Positions 15,618-24,454 of a DNA stretch of 64,000 bases are shown in pieces (the first letter of the stretch is position 1; each line of letters starts with the position of its first letter). A program made the translations under genes and the position numbers. The notes below the pieces were generated by a model. That model did not search any database. It was given only the letters and a program-made list of their open reading frames with translations, and had not been told where the DNA came from. Source of the stretch: JBFIHF01 sp964411125 (GTDB lineage Bacteria > Myxococcota_A > Bradymonadia > Bradymonadales > Bradymonadaceae); the NCBI GenBank assembly GCA_964411125.1, contig CAYPJU010000009.1, forward strand, positions 1-64,000, in the 5' to 3' direction.

Positions 15618-18182
15618 ATGAATCCTTCCCGCTCGATGCCTCTTCTGGTTCTCCTCGCGGCGGCGATGACGCTCGCCCTCGGCTGCGGCCGGGACAAGTT
15701 GCAGGACCGCTGCGGCTCCGACGACGACTGCAGGGAAGGGCGCATCTGTCTGCTCGGTTCATGCGTCGCCGAGGACGTCTGCGACGATGGTGCTTGCGAA
15801 TGCTCCACGGACGACGAGTGTCCGGAAGGATGGACTTGCGACGAAGGGACGTGCGCGGTCGAGTCGAACAACGGCGTCGTCAACAACGGTGTGGATCCGG
15901 AGTGTTTCGAGAACGACGAGGGGATCTGCACCCAGGAGATCTGCGGCGCCGACGGAGGCGACTGCACCGCGGTACCGTGCGACCTCGGCTGTCCGCCCGA
16001 CCGCGCGCAGCGCGGGTGCGAGTGCGTCGTGTTGACGTGCGAGGACGACGAGGACTGCGACGGCGACCTCTACTGCTTCGACAGCGCTTGCGTCGAGTGC
16101 TTTGTCGACCCGCACTGTCCCGACGACCAGATCTGCGAGAACGAGAAGTGCACCAGTAACTTCGATTGCCGGGACGACGCCGACTGCGCCCCCGATGAGC
16201 GCTGCGCTCCCGACAACACCTGCCGCCCACGCCCCGGCTGCCTCTTCGACGACGATTGTCGGGACGGCCAGGCCTGCCTCAACGGTAGATGCACGCTGTC
16301 GCCCGAGTGCGACGCCGACGGGGACTGCCCCGATGGGTACGAATGCGTCGGAGGCAACTGCTTCATCGAGCTCTGTCGCGGCGCCGAAGACTGCGCCGAG
16401 GGCGAAGTATGTGACGCGGGTGAGTGCATCGCCGAGCCCACCGTGGTTCGGTGCGAAGTCGCCACCCCGAGTCAGCAGATCGTCGAAGGCCAGCGTGTAC
16501 CCCTCGAGGCTTTCGCGTACGACGGGGCAGGGCGTGGCATCGCTGCTCGATTCCAATGGACGCTCAGCAACCCCCCGGCGGCTTCGCTCGCTTCAGGGCC
16601 TGCCGCACTCGGAGGGGCGGACGCCGGGAGCTCCACGGCGAACGCTTCGGCCATCGTCGGTACCGACGCTCCGGTCCCGTGCGAAGGCGAGGCTCTCTTC
16701 ACCAACCCCGGTCCGGTTGCGCCCGACACGGTGCGCGTCACCGTCGTCGACGCCGAGACGGGCGGTCCGGTCTCGATGGCGACGGTGCGAATCGGCCAGG
16801 CCACGCAGGTCACCAATGCGGGGGGCATCGCCGAAGTCGCGGACCCGCTGACGGGAACCTTCGACGTCGACGTGTTCCACGACGGATACAACTGGCTCAC
16901 GGTGCAGATGATCGGCGCCCGCGACGTGCGGCTGTCGCTGAATCGCGCGTCGGGGACGGGCGACATCGCCGGGTTCACGGGCCAGTTCGACACCACCGGC
17001 CTGCACTCTTCGGGCGACATCACACTCGGGCTCGCCGGCGCCTCGCTCGCCGGTGGTCTCCTGGAACTGTCGCTGAATCGCCTGCTGGGCGACTTCTTCG
17101 TCTCCGAACTCAACGTCCCGGGGATCGTGGAAGAGGACATCCCGCTGCCCGGCGGCATCGTCGCCTACGGGTCGGCGCTCGGCTTCGACGTCGATCTCAA
17201 AGAAACCTACTACGCCCAGTCCGCGGGCGGCCCTCGCATCGGTTGGGGCCTCGCGGGACTGGTGCCTCTCGCGGATCTCTTCGACTTCTTCATGGGGGGC
17301 GGTGGCATGGGCGGCGGCTCGGTGATTGCCCAGCTCCTTCCCCTGTTCAATCGCTTCGACCACGGGGCGCAGCCCCTGTTGCTGACCGAGACTCCTTACG
17401 TCGTGGACAGCGCCGACATCGATCGCGACGGCAACACGACCGAGCTCATCGCAGACTACGACGGTTTCCCGACGGTCGACCTTCGCCCCGCGGTCCGGCA
17501 GAATCTCGCGACCGAGGTCGGTATCTCGAACTTCCCGATCCTCGACGGGTCGCGAACTGAGGTCTCGGTCCTGGTCGGCGGGGTAGTCCTTCCGTCTCCC
17601 GGTTTCGTGCCCCTCGGAATCTCCGCCACTGCCGACGACGACGGCGACGGGCGCCCCGACCTTCGGAGGCTCTCGATCGCCCCTCCGTACGGCTCGCTGG
17701 TCGGCGGCCGCTTCGCGATCGTCGCCATCACGATCGGCGACACCGCGGGAGCGGGAGTCGGCCCGAACGGCATTCAACTCCCCGACGAATTCTCGGTCGC
17801 CCTCTGGAACGGTCAGAGTTTCCCCGCCGCGCTCTCCCTCGGCACCTTCCCCGACGGCAGCCAGACCTCCGTCGACGTGAACTCCCGCAGGGTCTCCGTG
17901 ACTTCGTCGGCGGGTCCGGTCTTCCGCGTTCGGCTGCGCAGTGACGACCGGAGCTGGGACGTCTGGTCGGCAGGGCCTGCCGGGGTTGCCGGCCAGTTCG
18001 GTCACACCGTGACGATCCCTCGTGTACCGGCCGGTCAGCAAGACATCTTCATCAGTTCGGACATCTTCGTGGACGCCATCCAGACCAACGTGAACCTCGA
18101 CGACCTCGTCGGTTCGTCGGGCCTCGGGATCACCAGCGCCGGTCTGGTCAGCACCGCCTACAACCGAACGCGCGCCCGCTGA
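15618..18182 (+). CDS. large lipoprotein with Cys-rich repeats and a carboxypeptidase-regulatory-like domain
   Basis: The ATG at 15618 follows an AGGAGT site and begins a lipoprotein signal peptide (LALGC, Cys23). Residues about 30-270 hold tandem Cys-rich units of the form C-x-D-x-D-C-x2-G-x2-C-x3-x-C, with a short Asn-rich spacer (VESNNGVVNNGV). Then come an Ig-like stretch, a carboxypeptidase-regulatory-like domain (VRVTVVDAETGGPVSMATV, about 375-445) and about 400 residues of beta-rich sequence without a recognised family. The total is 854 residues. Similar architectures are common among surface lipoproteins of Myxococcota-like bacteria, with no assigned function. A hairpin follows the stop at 18200-18216. 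Confidence 0.85.
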   Translation: MNPSRSMPLLVLLAAAMTLALGCGRDKLQDRCGSDDDCREGRICLLGSCVAEDVCDDGACECSTDDECPEGWTCDEGTCAVESNNGVVNNGVDPECFENDEGICTQEICGADGGDCTAVPCDLGCPPDRAQRGCECVVLTCEDDEDCDGDLYCFDSACVECFVDPHCPDDQICENEKCTSNFDCRDDADCAPDERCAPDNTCRPRPGCLFDDDCRDGQACLNGRCTLSPECDADGDCPDGYECVGGNCFIELCRGAEDCAEGEVCDAGECIAEPTVVRCEVATPSQQIVEGQRVPLEAFAYDGAGRGIAARFQWTLSNPPAASLASGPAALGGADAGSSTANASAIVGTDAPVPCEGEALFTNPGPVAPDTVRVTVVDAETGGPVSMATVRIGQATQVTNAGGIAEVADPLTGTFDVDVFHDGYNWLTVQMIGARDVRLSLNRASGTGDIAGFTGQFDTTGLHSSGDITLGLAGASLAGGLLELSLNRLLGDFFVSELNVPGIVEEDIPLPGGIVAYGSALGFDVDLKETYYAQSAGGPRIGWGLAGLVPLADLFDFFMGGGGMGGGSVIAQLLPLFNRFDHGAQPLLLTETPYVVDSADIDRDGNTTELIADYDGFPTVDLRPAVRQNLATEVGISNFPILDGSRTEVSVLVGGVVLPSPGFVPLGISATADDDGDGRPDLRRLSIAPPYGSLVGGRFAIVAITIGDTAGAGVGPNGIQLPDEFSVALWNGQSFPAALSLGTFPDGSQTSVDVNSRRVSVTSSAGPVFRVRLRSDDRSWDVWSAGPAGVAGQFGHTVTIPRVPAGQQDIFISSDIFVDAIQTNVNLDDLVGSSGLGITSAGLVSTAYNRTRAR

Positions 18183-18199
18183 AAGCCCCGCGAACCTTC

Positions 18200-18216
18200 G
18201 ACCCTCACTCGAGGGT
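18200..18216 (+). terminator. possible hairpin terminator after the Cys-rich lipoprotein
   Basis: Sequence just after the stop can form a CCCTC/GAGGG stem with a 4-nt loop, or an alternative longer CGAACC/GGTTCG stem. The run after it is only weakly T-rich, with a T7 tract further on at 18238-18244. Weak evidence. Confidence 0.3.
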
Positions 18217-18306
18217 TCGTTAGCCCTTTACATGAAGTTTTTTTGACCGAACGGACCTCTCGGGTGACCTTTGGGTTGTCAACGCAATCCAAAATGCAGG
18301 TCGCAT

Positions 18307-19329
18307 ATGAAAGTGCTGCTCGAACTGTTGGGTGATGTCCGCCAGCTTCTCTCGGCGATTGGATCGATGGACGAGATCGAGCCGGAACGGCGCGACCAGC
18401 TTCGCGCACTGCTCGAGTCGATGATGGTGGAGGTCGTGCGTCTCCTCGAGGCGGACGCGAAGATCGACGAGCGCCGCGAGGCACTCTTCCAACGCGCCCT
18501 CGAGGCGATCGCGAAGCAGCGCCTCGACGAGGCGGGGCAGATCCTGCGTCGGGCGGTCGAGAAGTTTCCCAACGACGCCGAGCTGCACAACCATCTCGGG
18601 CTCGTCGCCTGGGAGCGCGGAGACCTGGAATCGGCTGTCACCCACTACGACGACGCGATGGCCGCAGCGTTCCCGGCCGAGGGGCTCGTCGATTGGTACG
18701 ACGAGCGCTACCGACCGTTCCTCCGGGCGATGGAGGGCCGCGCCCTCTGCCTCTACCGACAACAGAAATTGAAAGAAGCACTTCCGCTTTTCGAAGCGCT
18801 CGCCGACATGAACTCGGTGGAGTACGGCGGCTGCCGCTACCTCGCCGGTGAGATTCGTCACACGCTCGGTGACGTCGACGGCGCGATCAAAGACTACGAG
18901 CGCGTTCCGGCCGAGCCCGCCGTGCTCTACAACCTCGCGCTCGCCTACTTCGAGGCGGGCCGTTTGGAGGAGGCCGCCACGGTCCTCATTCGCGCCTTCG
19001 TCGGCAACACCCACATCGCCGAGCTGATCCTCGAGCGGCCGCTGTCGCTCCTGTCGGAGATGCCGGGATATCTGGCGAGCGAAGACTATGGGCGCGAGTT
19101 CCACGACGCCTGCAAACATCTCTGGGCCTCACCCGACGCCCAGCGGTTCCTCGAACGCTGCTTCGACCATCCCCTCGTTCACGTCCACGTTCGCCGCTGC
19201 GCGGACCAACTGATCGAGAACGTCATGACGAGCGGTAGCGCCGCGCTGCGTGAGGCAAACTGGTACGGAACGCTCGGCGAGGAGGGGACACTCGGTTCCA
19301 TCGCTCGGAGAATCCTCTCCGACTCCTGA
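18307..19329 (+). CDS. TPR-repeat protein
   Basis: The 340-residue product is entirely helical, with tetratricopeptide-like units. Clear ones are ALEAIAKQRLDEAGQILRRA, DAELHNHLGLVAWERGDLE, GRALCLYRQQKLKEALPLFE, and AVLYNLALAYFEAGRLEEA. No signal peptide or membrane segment is visible, so it is probably cytoplasmic and scaffolds a protein interaction. I chose ATG 18307 rather than 18271, because the upstream 12 codons are Cys/Arg-rich and unlike the rest. It is convergent with the mechanosensitive channel gene, from which it is separated by 20 bp. The partner and pathway are unknown. Confidence 0.85.
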   Translation: MKVLLELLGDVRQLLSAIGSMDEIEPERRDQLRALLESMMVEVVRLLEADAKIDERREALFQRALEAIAKQRLDEAGQILRRAVEKFPNDAELHNHLGLVAWERGDLESAVTHYDDAMAAAFPAEGLVDWYDERYRPFLRAMEGRALCLYRQQKLKEALPLFEALADMNSVEYGGCRYLAGEIRHTLGDVDGAIKDYERVPAEPAVLYNLALAYFEAGRLEEAATVLIRAFVGNTHIAELILERPLSLLSEMPGYLASEDYGREFHDACKHLWASPDAQRFLERCFDHPLVHVHVRRCADQLIENVMTSGSAALREANWYGTLGEEGTLGSIARRILSDS

Positions 19330-19349
19330 GCGAGGAAGACCGCGCGAAA

Positions 19350-20192
19350 TCAGAGAGCGGGCCCCGGCGGGGTCCGCTCTTTCGACTCTGCCGGCAGCGT
19401 GTGGATGACCCGCTGCGGGAACGGGATCTCGATCCCGGCGTCGCGCAGGGCGTTTCGCATCGCGATCGTCAGCGCGCTCCGGGCTCGGACGTAGTCCTCC
19501 CGGATGCACCAGGCGCGGACGATGATCGTGATCCCACTGTCCGCCAGGAGATCGACCAGGACGAATGGCTCTGGTTCGTCGAGGATGAGGGGGTGGTCGT
19601 CGAGCGCTCGGGAGAGCACCTCGATGGCGTCGTCCAGCTCGGTGTCGTAGCTGACCGAGATCGTCTGCTCGATCCGGCGGACGCTATGCAGCGAGTAGTT
19701 GATGATCGTCGCCTTCAGCAGTGCTTCGTTGGGGATACGGACGATGAGGTTGTCGAACGTTCGAATCTTCGAGCTCAGGAAATCGATCGCGACGACGACG
19801 CCCACCGTGGTGTCGACTTTCACCGTATCGTTGATGGAGAACGGTCGGTCGATGAGGAGGAAGATGCCGGAGATCACGTTCGCGACGGACGTCTGTGCGG
19901 CGAAACCGATCGCCACCGTCAAGAGGCCTGCGGTCGTCAGAAGCGTCCCAGGCTGAATCCCCAACTGCCCGAGCGCCGCAAAGACGGCAGCGATCATCAC
20001 CACGTAGAATGCGATGCGCCGTCCGATCGCGGCGATGTGCTCGGAACGTCGTTTGAAAAAGCTGCCGACGATCGCGGCAAGCAGCTTGCCGACGAGCCAC
20101 CCGCCGATAATCGTCGCGAGGGCCAGCAGCCAGGGAAATGCGACTTCCCAGGCGTCGACGGTCCCCCACCAGTCTTGCAGCTTTTCGATCAA
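19350..20192 (-). CDS. MscS-family mechanosensitive channel
   Basis: The 280-residue protein has three N-terminal hydrophobic segments (about 18-40, 58-78, 85-110). The third contains the pore helix signature GLLTVAIGFAAQTSVANVISGIFLLIDRPF, the defining feature of MscS channels. A beta domain (about 115-180) and a C-terminal alpha/beta domain follow. It should open under membrane tension to release solutes during osmotic downshock. No ATG fits. A TTG at 20192 overlaps the TGA of the upstream DUF432 gene (TTGA) and gives a normal MscS N-terminus, so translation is probably coupled. It is the last gene of an mscL-DUF432-mscS run. Confidence 0.9.
   Translation of the reverse strand: MIEKLQDWWGTVDAWEVAFPWLLALATIIGGWLVGKLLAAIVGSFFKRRSEHIAAIGRRIAFYVVMIAAVFAALGQLGIQPGTLLTTAGLLTVAIGFAAQTSVANVISGIFLLIDRPFSINDTVKVDTTVGVVVAIDFLSSKIRTFDNLIVRIPNEALLKATIINYSLHSVRRIEQTISVSYDTELDDAIEVLSRALDDHPLILDEPEPFVLVDLLADSGITIIVRAWCIREDYVRARSALTIAMRNALRDAGIEIPFPQRVIHTLPAESKERTPPGPAL
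19354..19382 (+). terminator. hairpin terminator between convergent TPR and mscS-like genes
   Basis: A 12-bp stem (19354-19365 with 19369-19380, one G-T pair) with a GGC loop is followed by TT. It lies 24 bp after the TPR stop and overlaps the last codons of the minus-strand channel gene, so it may serve both strands. Confidence 0.5.
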
Positions 20193-20908
20193 AACCCGTA
20201 CTCCAGACCTGTCTTGTTCCTGTAGGAGTGGCTCAGCGCGAAGGTCCGCCTCGTCGGCGAGAGGGCGACGCCGCTGACGTCGCTGATCGGCTTCGCGCCC
20301 GACGGGTCCGTCATGATGAGCTCCGCTGCGTGGTCGCTCAACAACGTCATCTGCACATTGGAGACTCGGAGTTCCTCGTCGTGCCCGTACAACCCCATCG
20401 ACTCGTGGGGCATCATGATCTTCGAGACCTCGTGATTCCCCGAAGCGTGGTTTCGGATCGTCAACCGGACCGAGGCCCACAGGTTCAGGGTTGTTCCGAA
20501 GGTGGCCCGAGCGCGCGTCCTGTCGATGTCGCGAACCGTCCAGCACAGCCATCCGAAATCGACCGGGCCGTACAGCGAGCGGGTCGCGTCGGGGGGGCCG
20601 AACTCCTTGAGACGCAAGGACTTGCTCGCGACCGCGCCCAGCTCCGCGTGGAGCGGGATGGCGAAGTCGTGGGTCACCGACAGACCCGTCGGGACGATGA
20701 GTGGTGGATCGGGGCGAAGCAGGAACGGAAGTGGGCCGAACGACGGTCCTAGACGGAGCGCGGTCGCCCCGGCGGGCAATCCGACACGCCACGCCTCCTC
20801 GCCATGCCAGAGGTGCAGCAGATCGCCCTCACGTTCCCACCCCAGGTCCTCGCCGAAGAGAACTCCGCCGCCTGAATCCGTCAGCGGTATGTCGACGGGG
20901 CCCACCAT
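20189..20908 (-). CDS. DUF432-like protein between two mechanosensitive channel genes
   Basis: The 239-residue product has no signal peptide or membrane segment. It is rich in beta-strand with motifs such as LPAGATALRLGPSFGPLPF, SLYGPVDFGWLCWTVRDI and GVALSPTRRTFALSHSYRNKTGLEYG. I read this as a DUF432 family member, a mostly archaeal family of unknown function that I recall being found beside MscS genes; this assignment is from memory and not verified. It starts 3 bp after the mscL stop and its TGA overlaps the TTG of the mscS-like gene. Its place between two channels suggests a regulator or accessory of the channel (inference). Confidence 0.6.
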   Translation of the reverse strand: MVGPVDIPLTDSGGGVLFGEDLGWEREGDLLHLWHGEEAWRVGLPAGATALRLGPSFGPLPFLLRPDPPLIVPTGLSVTHDFAIPLHAELGAVASKSLRLKEFGPPDATRSLYGPVDFGWLCWTVRDIDRTRARATFGTTLNLWASVRLTIRNHASGNHEVSKIMMPHESMGLYGHDEELRVSNVQMTLLSDHAAELIMTDPSGAKPISDVSGVALSPTRRTFALSHSYRNKTGLEYGF

Positions 20909-20911
20909 CCT

Positions 20912-21382
20912 TTACGCCGCCTCGTCCGCCTCGTTCGGCGGCACTTCCGAAGTGCAGTGGGCACATCGTGTCGCGGCGATGTCGATCTGCGTCACGCAGT
21001 AGGGACACGGTCGTGTCGTCGGCGCTTTGACGTCCGGCTCGGGCCCGCGAAGCTTGTTGATCCACCGGATGATCAGGAAGAGCGCCACAGCGATGAGAAG
21101 AAAGCTCACAATGTTGTTGAGGAATTGCCCGTACGAGATCACGGTCGCGCCCGCCTCGCGAGCTGCATCGAGCGTCGCATAAGGCGGAGCCGTCTTCCCC
21201 GGGCTGATGACCACGAACTGATCTTTGAAGTCGAGGCCTCCCGTCGCGAGGCCCAGGGGGGGCATCAGGATGTCGTCCACGACCGACTTCACGACGGTCG
21301 AGAAAGCCCCGCCGATCATGATGCCGACCGCCATGTCGACCACGTTTCCTTTCACCGCGAATTTTTTGAACTCGTTCAGCAC
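20912..21382 (-). CDS. mscL: large-conductance mechanosensitive channel MscL with C-terminal zinc ribbon
   Basis: MscL is a pentameric emergency valve in the inner membrane. The start is a GTG at 21382 behind an excellent GGGAGAGG site; a frame starting at 21466 only adds unrelated sequence. The N-terminal NEFKKFAVKGNVVDMAVGIMIGGAF helix and first transmembrane segment are highly typical, as is the second segment (FLLIAVALFLIIRWINKL). The 156-residue protein ends in a CPYC-x11-CAHC pair of Cys-x2-Cys motifs, consistent with a small zinc ribbon in place of the usual C-terminal helical bundle. MscL proteins with such tails are known in other phyla as far as I recall. It is the first gene of the channel cassette. 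Confidence 0.93.
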   Translation of the reverse strand: MLNEFKKFAVKGNVVDMAVGIMIGGAFSTVVKSVVDDILMPPLGLATGGLDFKDQFVVISPGKTAPPYATLDAAREAGATVISYGQFLNNIVSFLLIAVALFLIIRWINKLRGPEPDVKAPTTRPCPYCVTQIDIAATRCAHCTSEVPPNEADEAA

Positions 21383-21530
21383 TTTTCCTCTCCCTTGCAG
21401 GTCCTCGCTGAGGGCGTCGGGGCCATGTAGAATCGCCGAGTCGTCGCACGTCGACTGCGGCGGCAATCGGGCCCGGGCGCGAGGGGCGAACGCCCCGCGA
21501 AACGCGCCGGGACGTGTCCGTCGTCGAGGT

Positions 21531-21536
21531 TATAGT
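21531..21536 (+). promoter_or_regulatory. possible -10 element for the 21558 gene
   Basis: TATAGT matches the -10 consensus in five of six positions and lies 22 nt before the GTG start. No convincing -35 is seen at 16-18 nt, so the call is weak. Confidence 0.3.
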
Positions 21537-21557
21537 GCCTGACTTTTCGAAACGCAC

Positions 21558-23672
21558 GTGAAGAAGGTCGCCGTCATCTCCGTGGCGATCGTCGTCGGGC
21601 TCGCGCTCGTCGCGGCGTTCGTCGTCTCGGACTATGGCGACGGTACCACCGTGTCACCGGCAGACGTCGGGAGCACCGACGACGCGGGGACCTCGCCGAA
21701 GGATTTGCAACTCGACCTCGGCCATGTCGACGCGGGTTGGGGTTCTCCCGAGCTCGTCGAGGACGGGCTAGAGACTCTACACGAGGGCGTCCCTGTCGAG
21801 GCGAACTGCGTGTTCGGGGTCGCGGGGACCTATCCCCCCACGAAGTCGGAGGGGGTCGCCCATCGGGTTCCCAAGACCAAGATGCCGCTGGAGATGTGGT
21901 GTACCGATCGGGTCGGACACGCCATGTGGGCCGAGGTCCCGAGCGACACTTCTACCGTCGAGCTCCGTGAGGCGAAGACGCTCGACGTACGGGTCGTGCA
22001 CGGCCTGGGCGAGCCCGTCGAAGGAGCGGACGTGCGCCTCGCGCTCGCCGAGGTCGCGCTCGTGGTCCGAAAGGCGACGACGGACGACGCCGGGGTCGCT
22101 TCCTTCGAGGGAGTCCCAGCAGGAACCTACGTCGTGGGCGCGGAAGCGCGCGGGTTTCGTTCGTCCGTCCGGAGCATCGATGCTTCCGATACCATCGTCA
22201 TCGCGCTCGACCGCGGCCGCGAGGCCCGCGGCACCGTGACGCTCCCGACGGGGGACCCTGCGGTCGCTGCGACCGTCGCTGTCTACGACGGACGCGACCT
22301 GCCTGGGGCGATCGTCGCCACCGATGCCCGAGGAAACTGGTCCGCCGAGCGACTCGCGCCGGGGCCCACTCGCGCCGTCGCCGTCGCGCCCGGTTTTCCG
22401 CCCGCATCCTCCCCGGTGGTCGACACGGTCCTGATGTCCGACCCCGCCACGCTCGACGTCCGGTTGCGACCCGGGAGGGCGGTGCAGGTGCTCGTGGTCG
22501 ACGCATCCGGCGCCCCCGTTCGCCGAGCCCGGGTCTCCTGGCGTGATCCGAACTCCACCGCCGGCGGTGCGGTCGTCGTCGATGACGAGGGAGCCACCAC
22601 GCTCCGCGGACTGCCCGCCGATGCCGTCATCGAGGCCTCGATCGCCGACTGGACCTCCGCCCCCGTCGAGCTCGCCCTCGTTCCGATGGGTGAAAAAGTT
22701 GAACTGATACTCGAACGATTCGACGCGACCCGGCGCTGGCGAATTCGCGTCGAAACTACGGGGGGTGTGGCGATCGATACCGTCGCAGCCCACGACGCCA
22801 AGGGGGTTCGCTGTGCCGTCGAACGGCTCAAAAAGACCGATTTCGAACTCTCCGGCTGCGGTCCTTCGAGGCTCTCGGTAGTCGTCGAAACCTCCGCCGG
22901 GATCGCTCGATTCGAAATCGACGCCGAGGACGGTGCGTCCCTCCAGCTTCCCGAGCCCGTCGAAGTCGCTGTCACCGTCGTCGCTCCGGCCAGGACGACT
23001 GTCTTCGGCGGAACCCTTTCGGCGGGGAGCGCCGTGGTCGAGCTGCAGGGGGAAGAGCCGCTGCGCGCTACGGTGCTCCCGGGCGACTGGCAACTCGTCG
23101 TCGATTCGTCGCTCGGCGTACGCGAGTTCCCGCTCGATGTTCGGACCGGACGTACTGACCATCGGGTAACGATCGAGCCCGCGCCGCTCCTGCGCCTGTG
23201 GGCGACCGACGAATACAACGCGCCGGTGACGGGCGCGCGCGTCTTCGTCTTCGACGACGGCCGCCCCTTCACCACGGCGCGGACCGCGGGCCAACTCCCG
23301 AATGAAATCTCGCTCCCGCCCACCAGCAACGGCGGGACCGTCCTCGTGGTCGATCCTCGGCGAGGGGAAGCCGTCGCAACCTTCGGTGCCGAAGGCCTCG
23401 AGCGCAGGCTCGTCCTCGACGCCACAGTCCTTGGAAGGTCCGCTCCTGGGCGTCTCGGGCTCGAAGAAGTGGTCGCGGTGCTCGGCGCGGAGCTCGTCGC
23501 GCGCGATCGCGGCTACCAGCTCCAGTTCGTTCGACGCGATGCGCCCGGGCAACGAGCCGGTCTTCGAACGGGGGACTGGATCGTCACGGCACGTGAGGCT
23601 GGCTCAGCCGCCCATGTCGTGGTCCATCGAGCGGGGGAAGGGTACGTCGAGGTGACGGTTCCCCGCCGCTGA
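21558..23672 (+). CDS. membrane-anchored protein with carboxypeptidase-regulatory-like repeats and C-terminal PDZ-like domain
   Basis: GTG start at 21558; the product has 704 residues. A single N-terminal hydrophobic segment (about 4-25) without a lipobox anchors or exports it. Several carboxypeptidase-regulatory/Ig-like beta units follow, recognisable by the DDAGVASFEGVPAGTYVV, DARGNWSAERLAPG and VDDEGATTLRGLPADA patterns (residues about 140-370). The last 70 residues look like a PDZ domain: YQLQFVRRDAPGQRAGLRTGDWIV. The combination suggests a periplasmic or surface protein that binds other proteins or peptides. No enzyme motif is visible. It is divergent from mscL and convergent with the ABC exporter. 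Function unknown. Confidence 0.8.
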   Translation: MKKVAVISVAIVVGLALVAAFVVSDYGDGTTVSPADVGSTDDAGTSPKDLQLDLGHVDAGWGSPELVEDGLETLHEGVPVEANCVFGVAGTYPPTKSEGVAHRVPKTKMPLEMWCTDRVGHAMWAEVPSDTSTVELREAKTLDVRVVHGLGEPVEGADVRLALAEVALVVRKATTDDAGVASFEGVPAGTYVVGAEARGFRSSVRSIDASDTIVIALDRGREARGTVTLPTGDPAVAATVAVYDGRDLPGAIVATDARGNWSAERLAPGPTRAVAVAPGFPPASSPVVDTVLMSDPATLDVRLRPGRAVQVLVVDASGAPVRRARVSWRDPNSTAGGAVVVDDEGATTLRGLPADAVIEASIADWTSAPVELALVPMGEKVELILERFDATRRWRIRVETTGGVAIDTVAAHDAKGVRCAVERLKKTDFELSGCGPSRLSVVVETSAGIARFEIDAEDGASLQLPEPVEVAVTVVAPARTTVFGGTLSAGSAVVELQGEEPLRATVLPGDWQLVVDSSLGVREFPLDVRTGRTDHRVTIEPAPLLRLWATDEYNAPVTGARVFVFDDGRPFTTARTAGQLPNEISLPPTSNGGTVLVVDPRRGEAVATFGAEGLERRLVLDATVLGRSAPGRLGLEEVVAVLGAELVARDRGYQLQFVRRDAPGQRAGLRTGDWIVTAREAGSAAHVVVHRAGEGYVEVTVPRR

Positions 23673-23707
23673 AGTCGTCCCGTCGGGTACGGGCCTCCGC
23701 GAGACCT

Positions 23708-24454
23708 TCACGGCGCAGGATTCTTGCCCGCCGTCTTCAGATAGAGCTCGGTGAGGTCGTCGTACCCGGTGCCGAACCCAGCGCGGACTTCTTCGATGCT
23801 CCGGTCGAACGCGACCCGCCCGTCGACGAGCATTACGATCCGCGTGCAGATCCGCTCCAGCATGTCGAGGACGTGGCTCGACAGCAGGATGGCGCCACCC
23901 CCGTCGCAATGCTTCGCCAGGCGGCCTCGGATGGCGTACGTCGACTCCGGATCCAGGCCGACGAAGGATTCGTCCAACAAGAGCAGAGGCGGACTCCCCA
24001 GCAGCGCCGCGCAGATCGCGAGCTTGCGCGCCATTCCCCCCGAGTATTCCTTCACGATCCGATGCCGCGCGTCTTCGAGCTCCGTCAGCGCGAAGAGTTC
24101 GGCGATTTCTTCGGTCTGCTGCGCCTCGTCGATGCCACGCACGGAGCCGACGAACCGCAAATACTCCTCGCCCGTCAGATACCCGTACAGGTTGAGGTGT
24201 TGCGGGACGACACCCATGTGCCGTCGTGCGCCGACCGGGTCGGTGACCGCGTCCACTCCGGCGACCCGAATCTCGCCCGCGTCGGGGACGATCGTCCCCG
24301 CGACGCAGTTCATCGTCGTCGACTTGCCTGCCCCATTGGGGCCTATGAATCCGACGAACTCGCCGGGCTCCATCGAGAAGCTGGCGTCACTGACCGCGAC
24401 GAGCTTTCGGTACGACTTCTTCAGGCCACGGATGTCGAGGACTTTCTCGGTCAT
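23708..24454 (-). CDS. ABC-2 type exporter, ATP-binding subunit
   Basis: This is a 248-residue CcmA-type ABC ATPase. Walker A is GPNGAGKST, the Q-loop lies in GVVPQHLNLYGYLTG, the signature reads YSGGMARKL, and Walker B is LLLLDES followed by the D-loop GLDPES. The H-loop histidine is in LLSSHVLDMLE. It would energise export by the adjacent membrane subunit. ATG 24454 overlaps the stop of the permease gene (ATGA), so the two are translated together. The substrate is not evident; DrrA, NatA and gliding-motility ATPases belong to the same broad family. Confidence 0.92.
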   Translation of the reverse strand: MTEKVLDIRGLKKSYRKLVAVSDASFSMEPGEFVGFIGPNGAGKSTTMNCVAGTIVPDAGEIRVAGVDAVTDPVGARRHMGVVPQHLNLYGYLTGEEYLRFVGSVRGIDEAQQTEEIAELFALTELEDARHRIVKEYSGGMARKLAICAALLGSPPLLLLDESFVGLDPESTYAIRGRLAKHCDGGGAILLSSHVLDMLERICTRIVMLVDGRVAFDRSIEEVRAGFGTGYDDLTELYLKTAGKNPAP

